Part shown: positions 24,815 to 33,703 of the stretch, one piece after another
Position numbering within the stretch: position 1 is the first letter of the stretch
Layout: the number at the start of each line of letters is the position of its first letter
The notes under the pieces: model-generated
What the model was told of the DNA's origin: nothing
The model's database searches: none
What the model saw: only the letters and a program-made list of their open reading frames with translations
Translations under genes and position numbers: made by a program
Origin: Altererythrobacter sp. BO-6
GTDB lineage: Bacteria; Pseudomonadota; Alphaproteobacteria; Sphingomonadales; Sphingomonadaceae
Direction: 5' to 3'
Length of the DNA stretch: 64,000 nucleotides
Assembly: GCF_011047315.1 (NCBI RefSeq)
Contig: NZ_CP049259.1
Coordinates: 2,206,001-2,270,000 of the forward strand

Positions 24815-25612
24815 GTGTCATCACCCCAAGCAAGGCCCCGCCTTGCACCCAATTCATATTTCGTTCGAGACGGCGACCAATTCCTCCCGACCGAACTGGC
24901 GCGCAGCCCATGGCATGGCACCAAATGGATTGCGGGCGGCCCGACCAGCTGCCTGCTTGCATCATGCGCCGAAGACCCCGAACTCAACGAACGGTTCGCG
25001 ATCGCGCGATTCCAGCTCGACATTTTTGGCAAGGTCCCAAATCTGCCACTTTCCCGTTCGATCAAAGTCTTGCGCGACGGGGCGCAAACCAAGCTCTACT
25101 GCGTCAGTTTGCTGGCCAACGGCGAGGTTGTGGCACAGGCCCATGTCCTGCGTGTCCGCCGCCTGGCGACGCCTGACTTTGCAATGCCCTCGAACTATCC
25201 GAGGCCTGAGGACATGCCTTCAGGTAAGGTTCCTGAGCTCGCACAAATGGGCGGTTCGGTATCCTTCCGGCGAGTCAGCGGTGATCCGGGCGTGCCCGGG
25301 CGTGCTGTGTGGTGGATGACCATGAGCGGCGGCGAAGTCATTGCCGGCGAGCCGACATCAAACTTCGTCAAGGCCTGTCTGTTTGCCGATTTCGGCCACG
25401 GGTTCGGTAATGCCTTGCGGCCAACGGAATGGGCTATGCCTAACCTTGATATCACGGTGCAGTTCATGCGGATGCCAGTCGGGGACTGGTTCCTGCTCGA
25501 CGCTGAAACGCACACGACGGGTAATGGTCACGGCACTGCGCATACCCTGTTTGCAGACGAAAAGGGCGTCTACGCGCGAGGGTTGCAGACCGTTTTTATC
25601 GCCCCGCGGTGA
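24815..25612 (+). CDS. Acyl-CoA thioesterase-like double-hotdog protein
   Basis: A 265-residue protein from the GTG at 24815 (GGAGTAGG upstream; GTG 24779 is an alternative). It shows features of the TesB-like/4HBT_3 family: SPWHGTKWIAGGPTSCLLASCAE near the N-terminus, DIFGKVPNLPLSRSIKVLRDG, and the C-terminal MPNLDITVQFMRMPVGDWFLLDAETHTTGNGHGTAHTLFAD, which is the typical second-hotdog active-site stretch with Asp and Thr. It hydrolyses a CoA thioester, perhaps to release dead-end intermediates and free CoA. It follows the TetR gene by 71 bp in the same direction. Confidence 0.75.
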   Translation: MSSPQARPRLAPNSYFVRDGDQFLPTELARSPWHGTKWIAGGPTSCLLASCAEDPELNERFAIARFQLDIFGKVPNLPLSRSIKVLRDGAQTKLYCVSLLANGEVVAQAHVLRVRRLATPDFAMPSNYPRPEDMPSGKVPELAQMGGSVSFRRVSGDPGVPGRAVWWMTMSGGEVIAGEPTSNFVKACLFADFGHGFGNALRPTEWAMPNLDITVQFMRMPVGDWFLLDAETHTTGNGHGTAHTLFADEKGVYARGLQTVFIAPR

Positions 25613-25658
25613 CCGGATTGGCCTGCTAGGCATCCTTCAAACATAAGAGGATTCGCCA

Positions 25659-26528
25659 ATGGTAATGCTGCACGAAAGTGATGTCCTGACCAAGGAAGTG
25701 CTGGGATGGCGCGGGTTGCACCTGTTTCACTTCAAAGGCTCGGCTTGCTCGCAGAAAGTTCGCATCTTCCTCAATCTCAAGGGCATTGACTGGACCTCGC
25801 ACCATATCAACCTTGCCAAGGGAGATCATATCACCCCGTGGTACATGGGGATTAACCCGCGCGGACTGGTTCCGGCGCTGGTGCACGACGGCAAAGTGAT
25901 TATCGAGAGCAACGATATCCTCGAATATCTGGAAGCAACCTTTCCCGAGCCGGTGCTTATACCGGCGGACCGCAAGGAGGAGATGCACCGCCTGCTGCGC
26001 GAGGAAGATGATCTGCATCTCGACATCAGGGCTCTGTCGATGCGGTTTGTGGTCCCCGCTTTCCTTGTGAAGAAGCCCGAGAGCGAGATTCGCAAGTATG
26101 AGGGGATTGGGTCAGGCAGCGTACACGGGGCAGTCGATCCGGACAAGGCGCGCGAGGCCGAATTCTGGCGCGAGATGATCAGAAACAACGGGATCAGCGA
26201 TGAGCGTGCAAGCCTGGCGTTCGAACGGTTCCGGCGGGCGCTGGAACAGTTCGAGGATCGCCTTGAAGGCCAGGATTTTCTGCTCGGCGACCGGCTCACA
26301 CTGCTCGACATCGCCTGGTACATCTATGTCAGGCGGCTGAGCGAGGCATCCTATCCGCTGCATCGCCTCCATCCACGCATTGGCGAATGGTTCGATGCAC
26401 TCGATGCTCGCGAGGACTTCCGAGGTGAAGTGCGCTGGTCACGGGCGATCGGCGCGATCACGAGGCTGCTGCACGGGGTGCAGCGGCTTCGCCGCACCGA
26501 TCTCGCCCGCGTGACAGGAGTAGGCTGA
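25659..26528 (+). CDS. Glutathione S-transferase family protein
   Basis: A 289-residue GST-fold protein. The N-terminal thioredoxin-like domain has HLFHFKGSACSQKVRIFLNLKGIDW (the active-site Ser/Cys region), INPRGLVPALVHDGKVIIESNDILEYLE with the cis-Pro and the Glu-Ser glutathione contact. The helical C-domain includes FLLGDRLTLLDIAWYIYVRRL. It is longer than a typical 210-residue GST because of a mid-protein insertion around residues 105-160. Sphingomonads use GSTs as ether-cleaving (LigE/F-like) and isomerising enzymes, so a catabolic rather than stress role is possible. It is operonic with the thioesterase and hydratase. Confidence 0.82.
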   Translation: MVMLHESDVLTKEVLGWRGLHLFHFKGSACSQKVRIFLNLKGIDWTSHHINLAKGDHITPWYMGINPRGLVPALVHDGKVIIESNDILEYLEATFPEPVLIPADRKEEMHRLLREEDDLHLDIRALSMRFVVPAFLVKKPESEIRKYEGIGSGSVHGAVDPDKAREAEFWREMIRNNGISDERASLAFERFRRALEQFEDRLEGQDFLLGDRLTLLDIAWYIYVRRLSEASYPLHRLHPRIGEWFDALDAREDFRGEVRWSRAIGAITRLLHGVQRLRRTDLARVTGVG

Positions 26529-26618
26529 CATTCGAACTTCAACAATTCGCACTTCGGCGCAAGCTCCGCAAAAAACGCCTCGATATTTCTCGCTCAACAT
26601 TCTGGGGTTTATCAAGAA

Positions 26619-27416
26619 ATGACTGATCTCGTTCTCAAGGAGCAAATTGGACCGGTACTCAGAGTAACGCTAAACGCCCCTGAGCGAAGAAATCCAATTT
26701 CGGACATCGAGATGATCGACGCGCTCGCTGGGATCATGATTGATGCCGACAATTCATCTGATGTGCGAGCGGTGATTCTGACCGGTGCAGGATCGGCGTT
26801 TTCTTCGGGCGGCGACGTCAAGAAGATGACTCCAGGTCAGGGATTGCGCGATGAGGCCCCGGTCAACACGCGGATGAACTATATGCGCGGCATCCAGCGT
26901 CTGCCTCTGTTGTTCGAAGCGTTGGAGGTGCCTGTCGTGGCAGCGGTCAATGGCCCTGCGATCGGTGCCGGTTGCGATCTTGCGTGCATGTGCGATATCC
27001 GGATTGCATCTGAGAAGGCGGTATTCGCCGAGAGTTTCGTGAAGGTTGGCCTGGTCCCTGGCGATGGCGGTGCATGGCTCTTGCCGAGGATCGTGGGCTT
27101 TTCCAAAGCTTGCGAGATGGCCTTGACCGGCGAAAGTCTGAAGGCAGCCCAGGCTCTTGCTTGCGGCTTGGTTTCAAGAGTGGTCGCGGCCGAGGATTTG
27201 CTTTCCGAGGCGCTCGACATTGCCAACATGATCGCCAGCAACCCGAGGCACGCAGTCCGGATGACGAAACGTCTGCTGCGCAAGGCCCACCTTACAACAC
27301 TGAGCGACACGCTCGAGTTGTCGGCTGCAATGCAGGCGCTGGCACACACGACGCGCGATCATCAGGAGGCGGTTTCAGCCTTTATCGAGCGCCGCAGTCC
27401 GTACTTTTCGGACTAG
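26619..27416 (+). CDS. Enoyl-CoA hydratase/isomerase family protein
   Basis: A 265-residue crotonase with AGSAFSSGGDVKKM near residue 65, NGPAIGAGCDLACMCDIRIAS near 112, and SFVKVGLVPGDGGAWLLPRIVG near 140. The Asp in PGDGGAW is typical of the PaaG-like subgroup, whereas the two Glu of classical hydratases are replaced. Its TAG stop (27414-27416) lies inside the CTAG target duplication of the IS5-type element, so the insertion left the reading frame intact. It ends the tetR-led gene run. Confidence 0.88.
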   Translation: MTDLVLKEQIGPVLRVTLNAPERRNPISDIEMIDALAGIMIDADNSSDVRAVILTGAGSAFSSGGDVKKMTPGQGLRDEAPVNTRMNYMRGIQRLPLLFEALEVPVVAAVNGPAIGAGCDLACMCDIRIASEKAVFAESFVKVGLVPGDGGAWLLPRIVGFSKACEMALTGESLKAAQALACGLVSRVVAAEDLLSEALDIANMIASNPRHAVRMTKRLLRKAHLTTLSDTLELSAAMQALAHTTRDHQEAVSAFIERRSPYFSD

Positions 27417-28261
27417 GCTCAGGACCTATTAAATCGCTTGCGGTTGCGAGGATGGCTTGATTCAATGGTGGCGTCGAGGAGGCGCTGCCGATGTCCGAGC
27501 TGTGGTTGCTGAGCAAGGCGCAGATGCGCCAGATCGAGCCGTTTTTCCCGTTGTCGCATGGCGTTCCCAGGGTCGATGACCGGCGCGTCGTGTCGGGGAT
27601 CATCTACGTCATCAAGCACGGACTGATGTGGCGTGATGCGCCCAAGGGCTATGGCCCGCACAAGACGGTCTACAACCGGTTTGTGCGCTGGAGCCGGCTG
27701 GGCGTGTTCAACCGCATCTTCGCCGAGCTCGCGGGCAAGGCCGGTGAACCCGACCGGATCATGATCGACGCCACCCACCTCAAAGCGCACAGAACTGCGG
27801 CCAGCCTGCTAAAAGGGGGGCTCTTCCCCGACGTATCGGACGCACCAAAGGCGGGCTGAACTCCAAGCTCCATGCCGTCTGCGACGGCGAGGGGCGACCG
27901 ATCATCCTGCTGCTCACCGAAGGCCAGATGAGCGACCACAAAGGCGCGGTTCTGCTGTTTTCCGCGCTGCCCAAGGCCAAGGCGCTGCTCGCCGACAAGG
28001 GCTACGACAGCGACTGGTTCCGCGCCGCCTTGGTCAGCCGCGGCATCGCTCCCTGCATCCCGCCCAAAGCCAACCGCAAGGTCCAGATCGACTACGACAA
28101 GACGCTCTACAAGCAGCGACACAAGATCGAGAACCTGTTCGGCCGGATCAAGGACTGGCGCCGCGTGGCCACCCGCTACGATCGATGCGCACACACCTTC
28201 ATGTCCGCAATCTCAATCGCCGCAACAGTCTGCTTCTGGTTGTGATCAATGAGTCCTGAGC
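27417..28261 (+). mobile_element. IS5-family (IS427-like) insertion sequence, 845 bp
   Basis: Terminal inverted repeats GCTCAGGAC (left, 27417) and its complement GTCCTGAGC (right, ending 28261) flank one transposase gene. The target CTAG (or just TA) is present on both sides: 27413-27416 and 28262-28265. The right copy is itself split by the IS630-type element. The transposase is read by a -1 frameshift, as in IS427-type elements. The element looks intact. Confidence 0.9.
27491..28245 (+). CDS. IS5/IS427-type transposase (programmed -1 frameshift)
   Basis: Two frames make one DDE transposase of about 251 residues. The first part (from ATG 27491, GAGGAGG upstream) has FPLSHGVPRVDDRRVVSGIIYV and the first Asp in IMIDATHLKAHR. 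The second part has GRTKGGLNSKLHAVCD, the second Asp in LADKGYDSDWFR, and the Glu in KIENLFGRIKDWRRVATRYD. The frame changes by -1 at the slippery run AAAAGGGGGG (27811-27820), after which the reading KRGALPRRIGRTKGGLN is restored. Slippage at such A/G runs is an established expression mechanism in this IS group. Confidence 0.9.
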
Positions 28262-28264
28262 CTA

Positions 28265-29311
28265 GAGCGTTCTGCGGATAACCTGAATCGGTGGATTCCT
28301 GTTGGTTCTGATTTGTGATTCACCCTCTTTGGAGGTGGATCATGGGTAGAGCACATTCGTCTGATCTTCGGGGCCGTGTTTACGGTGCGATTGTTGAAGG
28401 TGGTTCGCGGCGGGCGGCGGCGCGGCGGTTCGGGGTGAGTGCGGCGACGGCGGTTCGGCTGGCGCAGCGCCAGGCACATACCGGATCGCTGGCACCAGGG
28501 CGACAGGGTCGGCCCGCGGGCAGCGGCAAGCTGGCGGCCTATCGCGAGGTCGTGATCGGCTGGGTCGAAGCCGATGGCGAGTTGACCCTGTGCGAGCTGA
28601 CCGAGCGGCTGGCAACCGAACATGGCGTGACGGTGCATCACACCTCGCTGTCGCGGTTGCTCCGGGCGGCAGGCTTTACCGTCAAAAAAACTCTGCTGGC
28701 GAGCGAAACCGATCGCGCTGACATCGTCCGGGCCCGGCGGGTGTGGCAGGTTCATCGCCAGCCGTGGATGAAGCACCGCCCGGAACGGTTGGTGTTCATC
28801 GACGAGACCGGGACCACCACCAAGATGACCCGGCTGCGGGGCCGGGCGCGGCGGGGCCAGCGGCTGAAGATGAAGGCCCCCTTCGGCCACTGGGGCACCC
28901 AGACCTTCATCGCCGCGCTGCGCCATGATGGACTGACCGCACCTTGGGTGATCGACCGTCCGATGAACCGCCAGATCTTCGAGGCCTATGTCGAGACCCA
29001 GTTGGCGCCGACCTTGAAACGTGGCGACATGGTCATCCTCGACAACCTCTCCAGCCACAAAAGCGAGAAGGCCGCAGCGATCCTCAAGGAGCGCGGGGCG
29101 TGGTTCCTGTTCCTGCCGCCCTACAGCCCCGATCTCAATCCCATCGAAATGGCCTTCTCCAAGCTCAAGGCGCACCTGCGAAAAGCCAAGGCCCGGACCA
29201 TCGAGGCTCTATGGCAGGCGGTCGGCTCAATCTGCGAACTCTACTCACCCAGCGAATGCTGGAACTACCTCAAAGCAGCCGGATATGTTGCAGATTAAAC
29301 GCTCAAAGCTC
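28265..29311 (+). mobile_element. IS630-family insertion sequence, about 1,047 bp
   Basis: It is flanked by the TA dinucleotides 28263-28264 and 29312-29313, the target duplication of IS630/Tc1-type elements. The left end starts GAGCGTTC, and the right end, read inward, starts GAGCTTTGAGCGTTT, so the terminal repeats are short and imperfect. It carries one intact transposase. It is inserted into the right-hand CTAG of the IS5-type element and is therefore the younger insertion. Confidence 0.85.
28342..29298 (+). CDS. IS630-family transposase
   Basis: A 318-residue transposase, full length. The N-terminal helix-turn-helix region has [22 protein letters not shown]. The DDE residues lie in [13 protein letters not shown] (Asp), [12 protein letters not shown] (Asp) and [18 protein letters not shown] (Glu), the classical IS630 order. 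ATG 28342 is preceded by GGAGGTGG; the in-frame ATG at 28315 lies before that site. There are no stops or frameshifts, so the element may be active. Confidence 0.95.
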   Translation: MGRAHSSDLRGRVYGAIVEGGSRRAAARRFGVSAATAVRLAQRQAHTGSLAPGRQGRPAGSGKLAAYREVVIGWVEADGELTLCELTERLATEHGVTVHHTSLSRLLRAAGFTVKKTLLASETDRADIVRARRVWQVHRQPWMKHRPERLVFIDETGTTTKMTRLRGRARRGQRLKMKAPFGHWGTQTFIAALRHDGLTAPWVIDRPMNRQIFEAYVETQLAPTLKRGDMVILDNLSSHKSEKAAAILKERGAWFLFLPPYSPDLNPIEMAFSKLKAHLRKAKARTIEALWQAVGSICELYSPSECWNYLKAAGYVAD

Positions 29312-29338
29312 TAGCCAGCGGACATCACATTTCCGCGC

Positions 29339-30730
29339 CTATTTGCCCGGGAGCTTCGGCGTCTCGAGGGCTTCTGCCTGATCAACAAGGGTTCTTGGCA
29401 CCGCTGGCATGGCCTTCTGCATCCCTTGAGACCAGGCAAGGGTGCGGGCCTTCAGGTCGGCGAGCATGGCTGGGTTTCTGCTCTTGAAATTGGCATGCTC
29501 GGTTGGATCCTCGTCCAGATTGTAGAGATATTCGAGCGCGCCATTGCGCAGATATTTCCAAGGATAGGACAAGGCGGCCAGCCGTTCTCCTGGAGTCATC
29601 CAGAATAAGGTACGATCTAAAGGAGGGCCGCCAAAGAGCTGAGGTGACAAATCTACTCCGTCGGGCGGATAAGAAGGGTCGGTCGCAATTCCGGCAAGTG
29701 CGGCCATCGTCGGCAGGAAGTCCATTGAAACAGCTACCTGGCGGGAGACTGTGCCCCCGCGTATCCGTCCGGGCCAGCTGATGATCAGCGGCACCCGGAT
29801 GCCACCCTCCCAGAGTTCGCCTTTGCCCCCGCGCAGGGGCCACATTTTCGAGAACCTCTCGCCGCCATTGTCACTGGTGAAGATGACCACCGTGTCGCGG
29901 TCCAGACGATGCTTGCCAAGGGTATCGAGCACGCGGCCGACCCCATGGTCCATCGGCAGAACCATGTCGCGGTAGATCTTTGGTGAGCCGCCTTCGTAAT
30001 GCATATCGGTCATCCGAGGCGACCCGCGTTCGTCCCTTGTCTGCCAGGGCCAGTGCGGGGCTGTATAGTGCAGTGAGAGCATGAAAGGCTGATCGGCATT
30101 GCGCCGGATGAAATCACAGGCCCGGTCCGAAAACAGGTCTGTCGCGTAACCTTCGACCTTCACTGGAGTTTCATCCTCGTACAAGTCCGGACGGCGCGGC
30201 CCTGGCGTGAGCGGGTCGAGGAAATCGTGCGACCAATAGTCGATCCCGCCGCCCATCAAGCCGAAGAATTCATCATAACCACTCTTGAGCGGGCCATAGT
30301 CCGGAAGTTCGCCGATGCCCCATTTCCCGACCAACCCGGTGCGATACCCAGCGCCCTTGAACAGGCCCGGCAGCGACGGCAAGTCGCCCGGATAACCTAT
30401 CTTTCCGCGGGTATAGCCGCCACCTTCACCCGAACCCGCCAGCAGCCGATTCTGGTAGCGTCCGGAGATCAGGCCGACCCGCGTCGGCGCGCAGGAACTT
30501 GAGTTGGCATAGCCTAGATCAAACCGCATTCCGCGGCGCGCGATGCTGTCGATATGCGGGGTTTGGTAGTCCTCCCGTCCATAGCAGGACAGGTCGAAGG
30601 CGCCGAGATCATCGGCCAGGATGAACACGAAGTTGGGTCTTCGCGCGGCCTGTCCGGACGAAGCGCCGGTCGCGCCGAGGGCTGTAACCGACATGGCACC
30701 TGCAATCACTTCGCGCCTGGTTGCCCGCAT
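29339..30730 (-). CDS. Tat-exported type I (formylglycine) sulfatase
   Basis: A 463-residue sulfatase. The N-terminus MRATRREVIAGAMSVTALGATGA is a twin-arginine signal. The metal-binding Asp pair is in FILADDLGAFD (Asp40, Asp41), and the formylglycine motif is CAPTR with Cys80, fitting the CxPxR consensus. Further landmarks are GKWGIGE, a metal-ligand segment VIFTSDNGGE, and the C-terminal LYNLDEDPTEHANF typical of arylsulfatase A-like enzymes. ATG 30730 has GGAGTGG six bases upstream. It hydrolyses a sulfate ester in the periplasm. It is divergent from the TonB receptor gene, with operator 8 between them, so both look like part of the catabolic regulon. Confidence 0.92.
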   Translation of the reverse strand: MRATRREVIAGAMSVTALGATGASSGQAARRPNFVFILADDLGAFDLSCYGREDYQTPHIDSIARRGMRFDLGYANSSSCAPTRVGLISGRYQNRLLAGSGEGGGYTRGKIGYPGDLPSLPGLFKGAGYRTGLVGKWGIGELPDYGPLKSGYDEFFGLMGGGIDYWSHDFLDPLTPGPRRPDLYEDETPVKVEGYATDLFSDRACDFIRRNADQPFMLSLHYTAPHWPWQTRDERGSPRMTDMHYEGGSPKIYRDMVLPMDHGVGRVLDTLGKHRLDRDTVVIFTSDNGGERFSKMWPLRGGKGELWEGGIRVPLIISWPGRIRGGTVSRQVAVSMDFLPTMAALAGIATDPSYPPDGVDLSPQLFGGPPLDRTLFWMTPGERLAALSYPWKYLRNGALEYLYNLDEDPTEHANFKSRNPAMLADLKARTLAWSQGMQKAMPAVPRTLVDQAEALETPKLPGK

Positions 30731-30800
30731 GGTGCGCCACTCCATCTTGTTGCCGCTTCGCCGACCGTTTCAACCACTTGGCTAGCGGGATCAAGGCCAC

Positions 30801-30828
30801 TTGACAACTAAAACTTACTGGTTAGTTT
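30801..30828 (+). promoter_or_regulatory. Promoter with putative TetR operator 8
   Basis: TTGACA (30801-30806) is followed after four bases by the operator AAACTTACTGGTTAGTTT (30811-30828), with TAGTTT 16 bp from the -35 box. It faces the TonB receptor (30950) and also lies 81 bp upstream of the divergent sulfatase. This links uptake and desulfation genes to the regulon. Confidence 0.82.
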
Positions 30829-30949
30829 CTATTCGTGATCAAGTTGGGAGAGCCGGATTCGAGATGATGGCGATCGCTCTGAAATCCACCCCGAATAGGG
30901 TGCAGAATCGCCGTCCGGGCTTTGGAACCGTGTCACAGGGAGAGGGAAA

Positions 30950-33532
30950 ATGCAGATGAAGACGAGGCTCAAGTTTGCAATGCTGACGTCGGCATGCAGC
31001 CTGGCGTTTGCCGCACCGGCAATGGCGCAATCCACCCAGACTGCCGCTGATGATTCCGCTGAAGAGGTTGAAATCATCGTCACGGCCACCCTTCGCGAAG
31101 CAAGCGTTCAAGACATTCCTGTTGCCGTCACTGCGATCAGCCCGACGTCACTGGAGCGTCAGGGCGTGGTGGACGTCAAGCAACTGGCTACCATTTCGCC
31201 AAGCTTTTCCTTCCAGTCCACGCAGACCGAAACCTCCGGGATTGCGATCCGAGTACGCGGTGTCGGCACGCCTGGTAACAATGCCGGGCTAGAAAGCTCC
31301 GTCGGCATATTCATCGACGGCGTTTACCAGTCGAGGCCTGGCGTGGCGCTTGGTGAACTCGTTGATCTCGAGCGCCTTGAGCTGCTGCGCGGACCACAGG
31401 GAACTCTGTTCGGACGGAATACATCTGCCGGCGTTCTTAGCATCACCACGAAGAAGCCCAGCCTGACCGGCTTTGATGGGTTTGCGAATGCTACTTACGG
31501 CAACTACGATTTGATGAACCTTCAAGCCGGCGTAGGCGGACCGATTTCCGAGAATGTCGGGTTAAGGCTGACAGGTTCATGGAGAAAGCGCGACGGATAT
31601 GTGAAGAGCGCGAGTGGCGCAGAAAGCCACGACAAGGACCGCTGGATTCTTCGCGGTCAACTGTATTTCGAGCCAAGCTCTGACCTAAGCATTCGTCTCA
31701 TCGCAGACTATTCAAAAATCGATGAAAAGTGCTGCGACGGCGTAGTTTTTCGTGAAACCGAGCTGGCGCTGAATCCTGCCAATATCGCGCTTCATGGCCT
31801 GCCGAATTCGGGTGTAACGAATTCAGGCCCCTCTGCCCTGCGCAATCTTCGATCCAACGGCGGTCAGTTTTTCAATGGCGCTGAGCAGTGGGGATTTTCA
31901 GGCGAACTGAAGTATGAGTTTGGCGGCGCCAAATTGACCTATATCGGCTCGTACAGGGATTACGACTCGACTTCCACGGCCGAAACAGACTTCGTCGGAC
32001 TGAGAGTGTTCACCCAAGGAGCGGGCGGAGAGTCAAGTCTTCCTGGTCAGCCTCCGACCGGCGATCGCATCAAGTCAACAACGCACGAATTGCGTCTTCA
32101 GGGTGATGCATTCGATGGTAAGCTGGATTGGCTGGTTGGCGGATTTTTCGGTGACGAAAAGATCGTAAGCACGGCTACAACGACCCTGGGCACACACTTT
32201 CAGGCTGCTGCCAGCGCTTTCAATTTTGGAACCGCGCTTGGCCCAAATCCGCTCTTTGCTTTCACGGCTCTCGGAAATGGCGGGGTGCCTGTCAATGCTA
32301 CGGGCGCAAACGCTTCGAACCAGTTCAACCAGCACGGTAAGACGTACTCCATCTTCACTCACAATGTCTTCGATCTCACGGACAAGCTCAGTGTCACACT
32401 GGGCGCTCGCTATGTGAACGAAACAAAGGATGGCAGCTTCCGTCAACTTCAAGGAAACAACGGCGCGTGTCAGGCAGTCGTAAGCGGACTCCTGACGGGC
32501 GCGTATAACTTCTTGCCTGCAGCGGTCAGAGGGGGTCTCCAAGGCCTCAATTGCTTCAACACGGCAACCCCGGTTACCATTGCTGCGCCTGCCGGATTGG
32601 GTGGAGGTTTGGCCAGTCGTTTCCTGCCGCTTCCGCGAGAATTCTCGAACACCTTCAAGGATGATGCGCTGACCTACACCGCGCAGCTTTCTTACAAGCC
32701 CAACGCAGACACGCTGGTGTACGGAAGCTTCAGCCATGGGTTCAAATCAGGCGGGTTCAATCTGGATCCAACAGCAGCGATCCTGAGCAATTCGGCTGCA
32801 GTACTCACCACCGGGGCTGCGCCGCAATATACCGATCCGCGTTTCGAATCTGAAAAAGTTGATGCTTACGAATTGGGCGTCAAGGCGTCCCTGGGCAGGA
32901 TGAATGTAAATGTGGCCCTGTTCCATATGGACATTACCGGCTTCCAACAGCTTGAATTCAACGGGCTGCAGTTCCGCACGTTCAATGTCGGAAAAGTGAA
33001 GTCGACGGGTGTCGAGGCTGAAGTCTTCGGCAAGCTGGCTGATCACGTCACGCTCAATCTCTCCGGAACGTACCTCAACACGCGCTATCCAACGGATTGC
33101 ACTGCGGGAATTGTCCCGAGCGATGTTCCGACCATCAGTCGTCTTTGCGGAGCGAAGCTGGTTCGGTCACCCAAATTCTCAAGCGTTGCCGGGCTTACTT
33201 ATGACGGTCCTTTGGGAGGATCCGATTGGGGGCTCCTTGCCAATGTCAATCTGCAATACTCCGACTCCTTCCGAGTGCAGGTCCAGCCAAGGGACACGAA
33301 TGGCGACTTGTTTCCAATCCAGGAGCATTTCTTCAAGGTGAACGCCCGCATTGGGTTCACGACGCCTGACGAGCGGTTTACGGTTGAAGTCTGGGGAACC
33401 AATCTGACGAATGAAATAACTCGGACAGTAACGGCCAACACCCCACTTCGCGGCGTTGCTGGAGCCCGTTCGTATCTGACCTTTTTCGACGAACCGCGCA
33501 CCTATGGCGTGACAGTACGAACCAAGTTCTGA
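30950..33532 (+). CDS. TonB-dependent outer-membrane receptor
   Basis: An 860-residue receptor. A signal peptide ends near AMAQS (residue 26). A TonB-box-like region EVEIIVTATLREASVQDIPVAVTAI leads into the plug domain with GVGTPGNNAGLESSVGIFIDGVYQSRPG and LELLRGPQGTLFGRNTSAGVLSITTKKP near residues 140-165. A 22-strand beta-barrel follows, ending with the outer-membrane C-terminal Phe (TVRTKF). Sphingomonads have many such receptors for hydrophobic or plant-derived compounds. Because operator 8 lies in front, this one probably imports the pathway's substrate. A strong terminator follows. Confidence 0.95.
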   Translation: MQMKTRLKFAMLTSACSLAFAAPAMAQSTQTAADDSAEEVEIIVTATLREASVQDIPVAVTAISPTSLERQGVVDVKQLATISPSFSFQSTQTETSGIAIRVRGVGTPGNNAGLESSVGIFIDGVYQSRPGVALGELVDLERLELLRGPQGTLFGRNTSAGVLSITTKKPSLTGFDGFANATYGNYDLMNLQAGVGGPISENVGLRLTGSWRKRDGYVKSASGAESHDKDRWILRGQLYFEPSSDLSIRLIADYSKIDEKCCDGVVFRETELALNPANIALHGLPNSGVTNSGPSALRNLRSNGGQFFNGAEQWGFSGELKYEFGGAKLTYIGSYRDYDSTSTAETDFVGLRVFTQGAGGESSLPGQPPTGDRIKSTTHELRLQGDAFDGKLDWLVGGFFGDEKIVSTATTTLGTHFQAAASAFNFGTALGPNPLFAFTALGNGGVPVNATGANASNQFNQHGKTYSIFTHNVFDLTDKLSVTLGARYVNETKDGSFRQLQGNNGACQAVVSGLLTGAYNFLPAAVRGGLQGLNCFNTATPVTIAAPAGLGGGLASRFLPLPREFSNTFKDDALTYTAQLSYKPNADTLVYGSFSHGFKSGGFNLDPTAAILSNSAAVLTTGAAPQYTDPRFESEKVDAYELGVKASLGRMNVNVALFHMDITGFQQLEFNGLQFRTFNVGKVKSTGVEAEVFGKLADHVTLNLSGTYLNTRYPTDCTAGIVPSDVPTISRLCGAKLVRSPKFSSVAGLTYDGPLGGSDWGLLANVNLQYSDSFRVQVQPRDTNGDLFPIQEHFFKVNARIGFTTPDERFTVEVWGTNLTNEITRTVTANTPLRGVAGARSYLTFFDEPRTYGVTVRTKF

Positions 33533-33587
33533 CCAAGATTGAAATCCGCCTGCTTCATCACCCGACCGACAGGCGAAAACTTGCAAT

Positions 33588-33622
33588 GGGGGGAGTCGGG
33601 CAACCGGCTTCCCCCTGTTTTT
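33588..33622 (+). terminator. Rho-independent terminator after the TonB receptor
   Basis: A 12-bp GC-rich stem (GGGGGGAGTCGG, 33588-33599, with CCGGCTTCCCCC, 33604-33615; two G-T wobbles) closes a GCAA tetraloop and is followed by TGTTTTT. It separates the receptor from the aldehyde dehydrogenase. Confidence 0.85.
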
Positions 33623-33703
33623 GTCGGCACCAGCGATGGCGCCAGCCGATCGAAGCGGCGTGTCACCAGCGAGCACGAAGAAGTCACAAAGACAGGCTAG
33701 TCC

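Noticed and set aside
27417..29311. Composite transposon carrying the catabolic genes
   Set aside because: The two IS elements are of different families and nested, not flanking copies of one IS.
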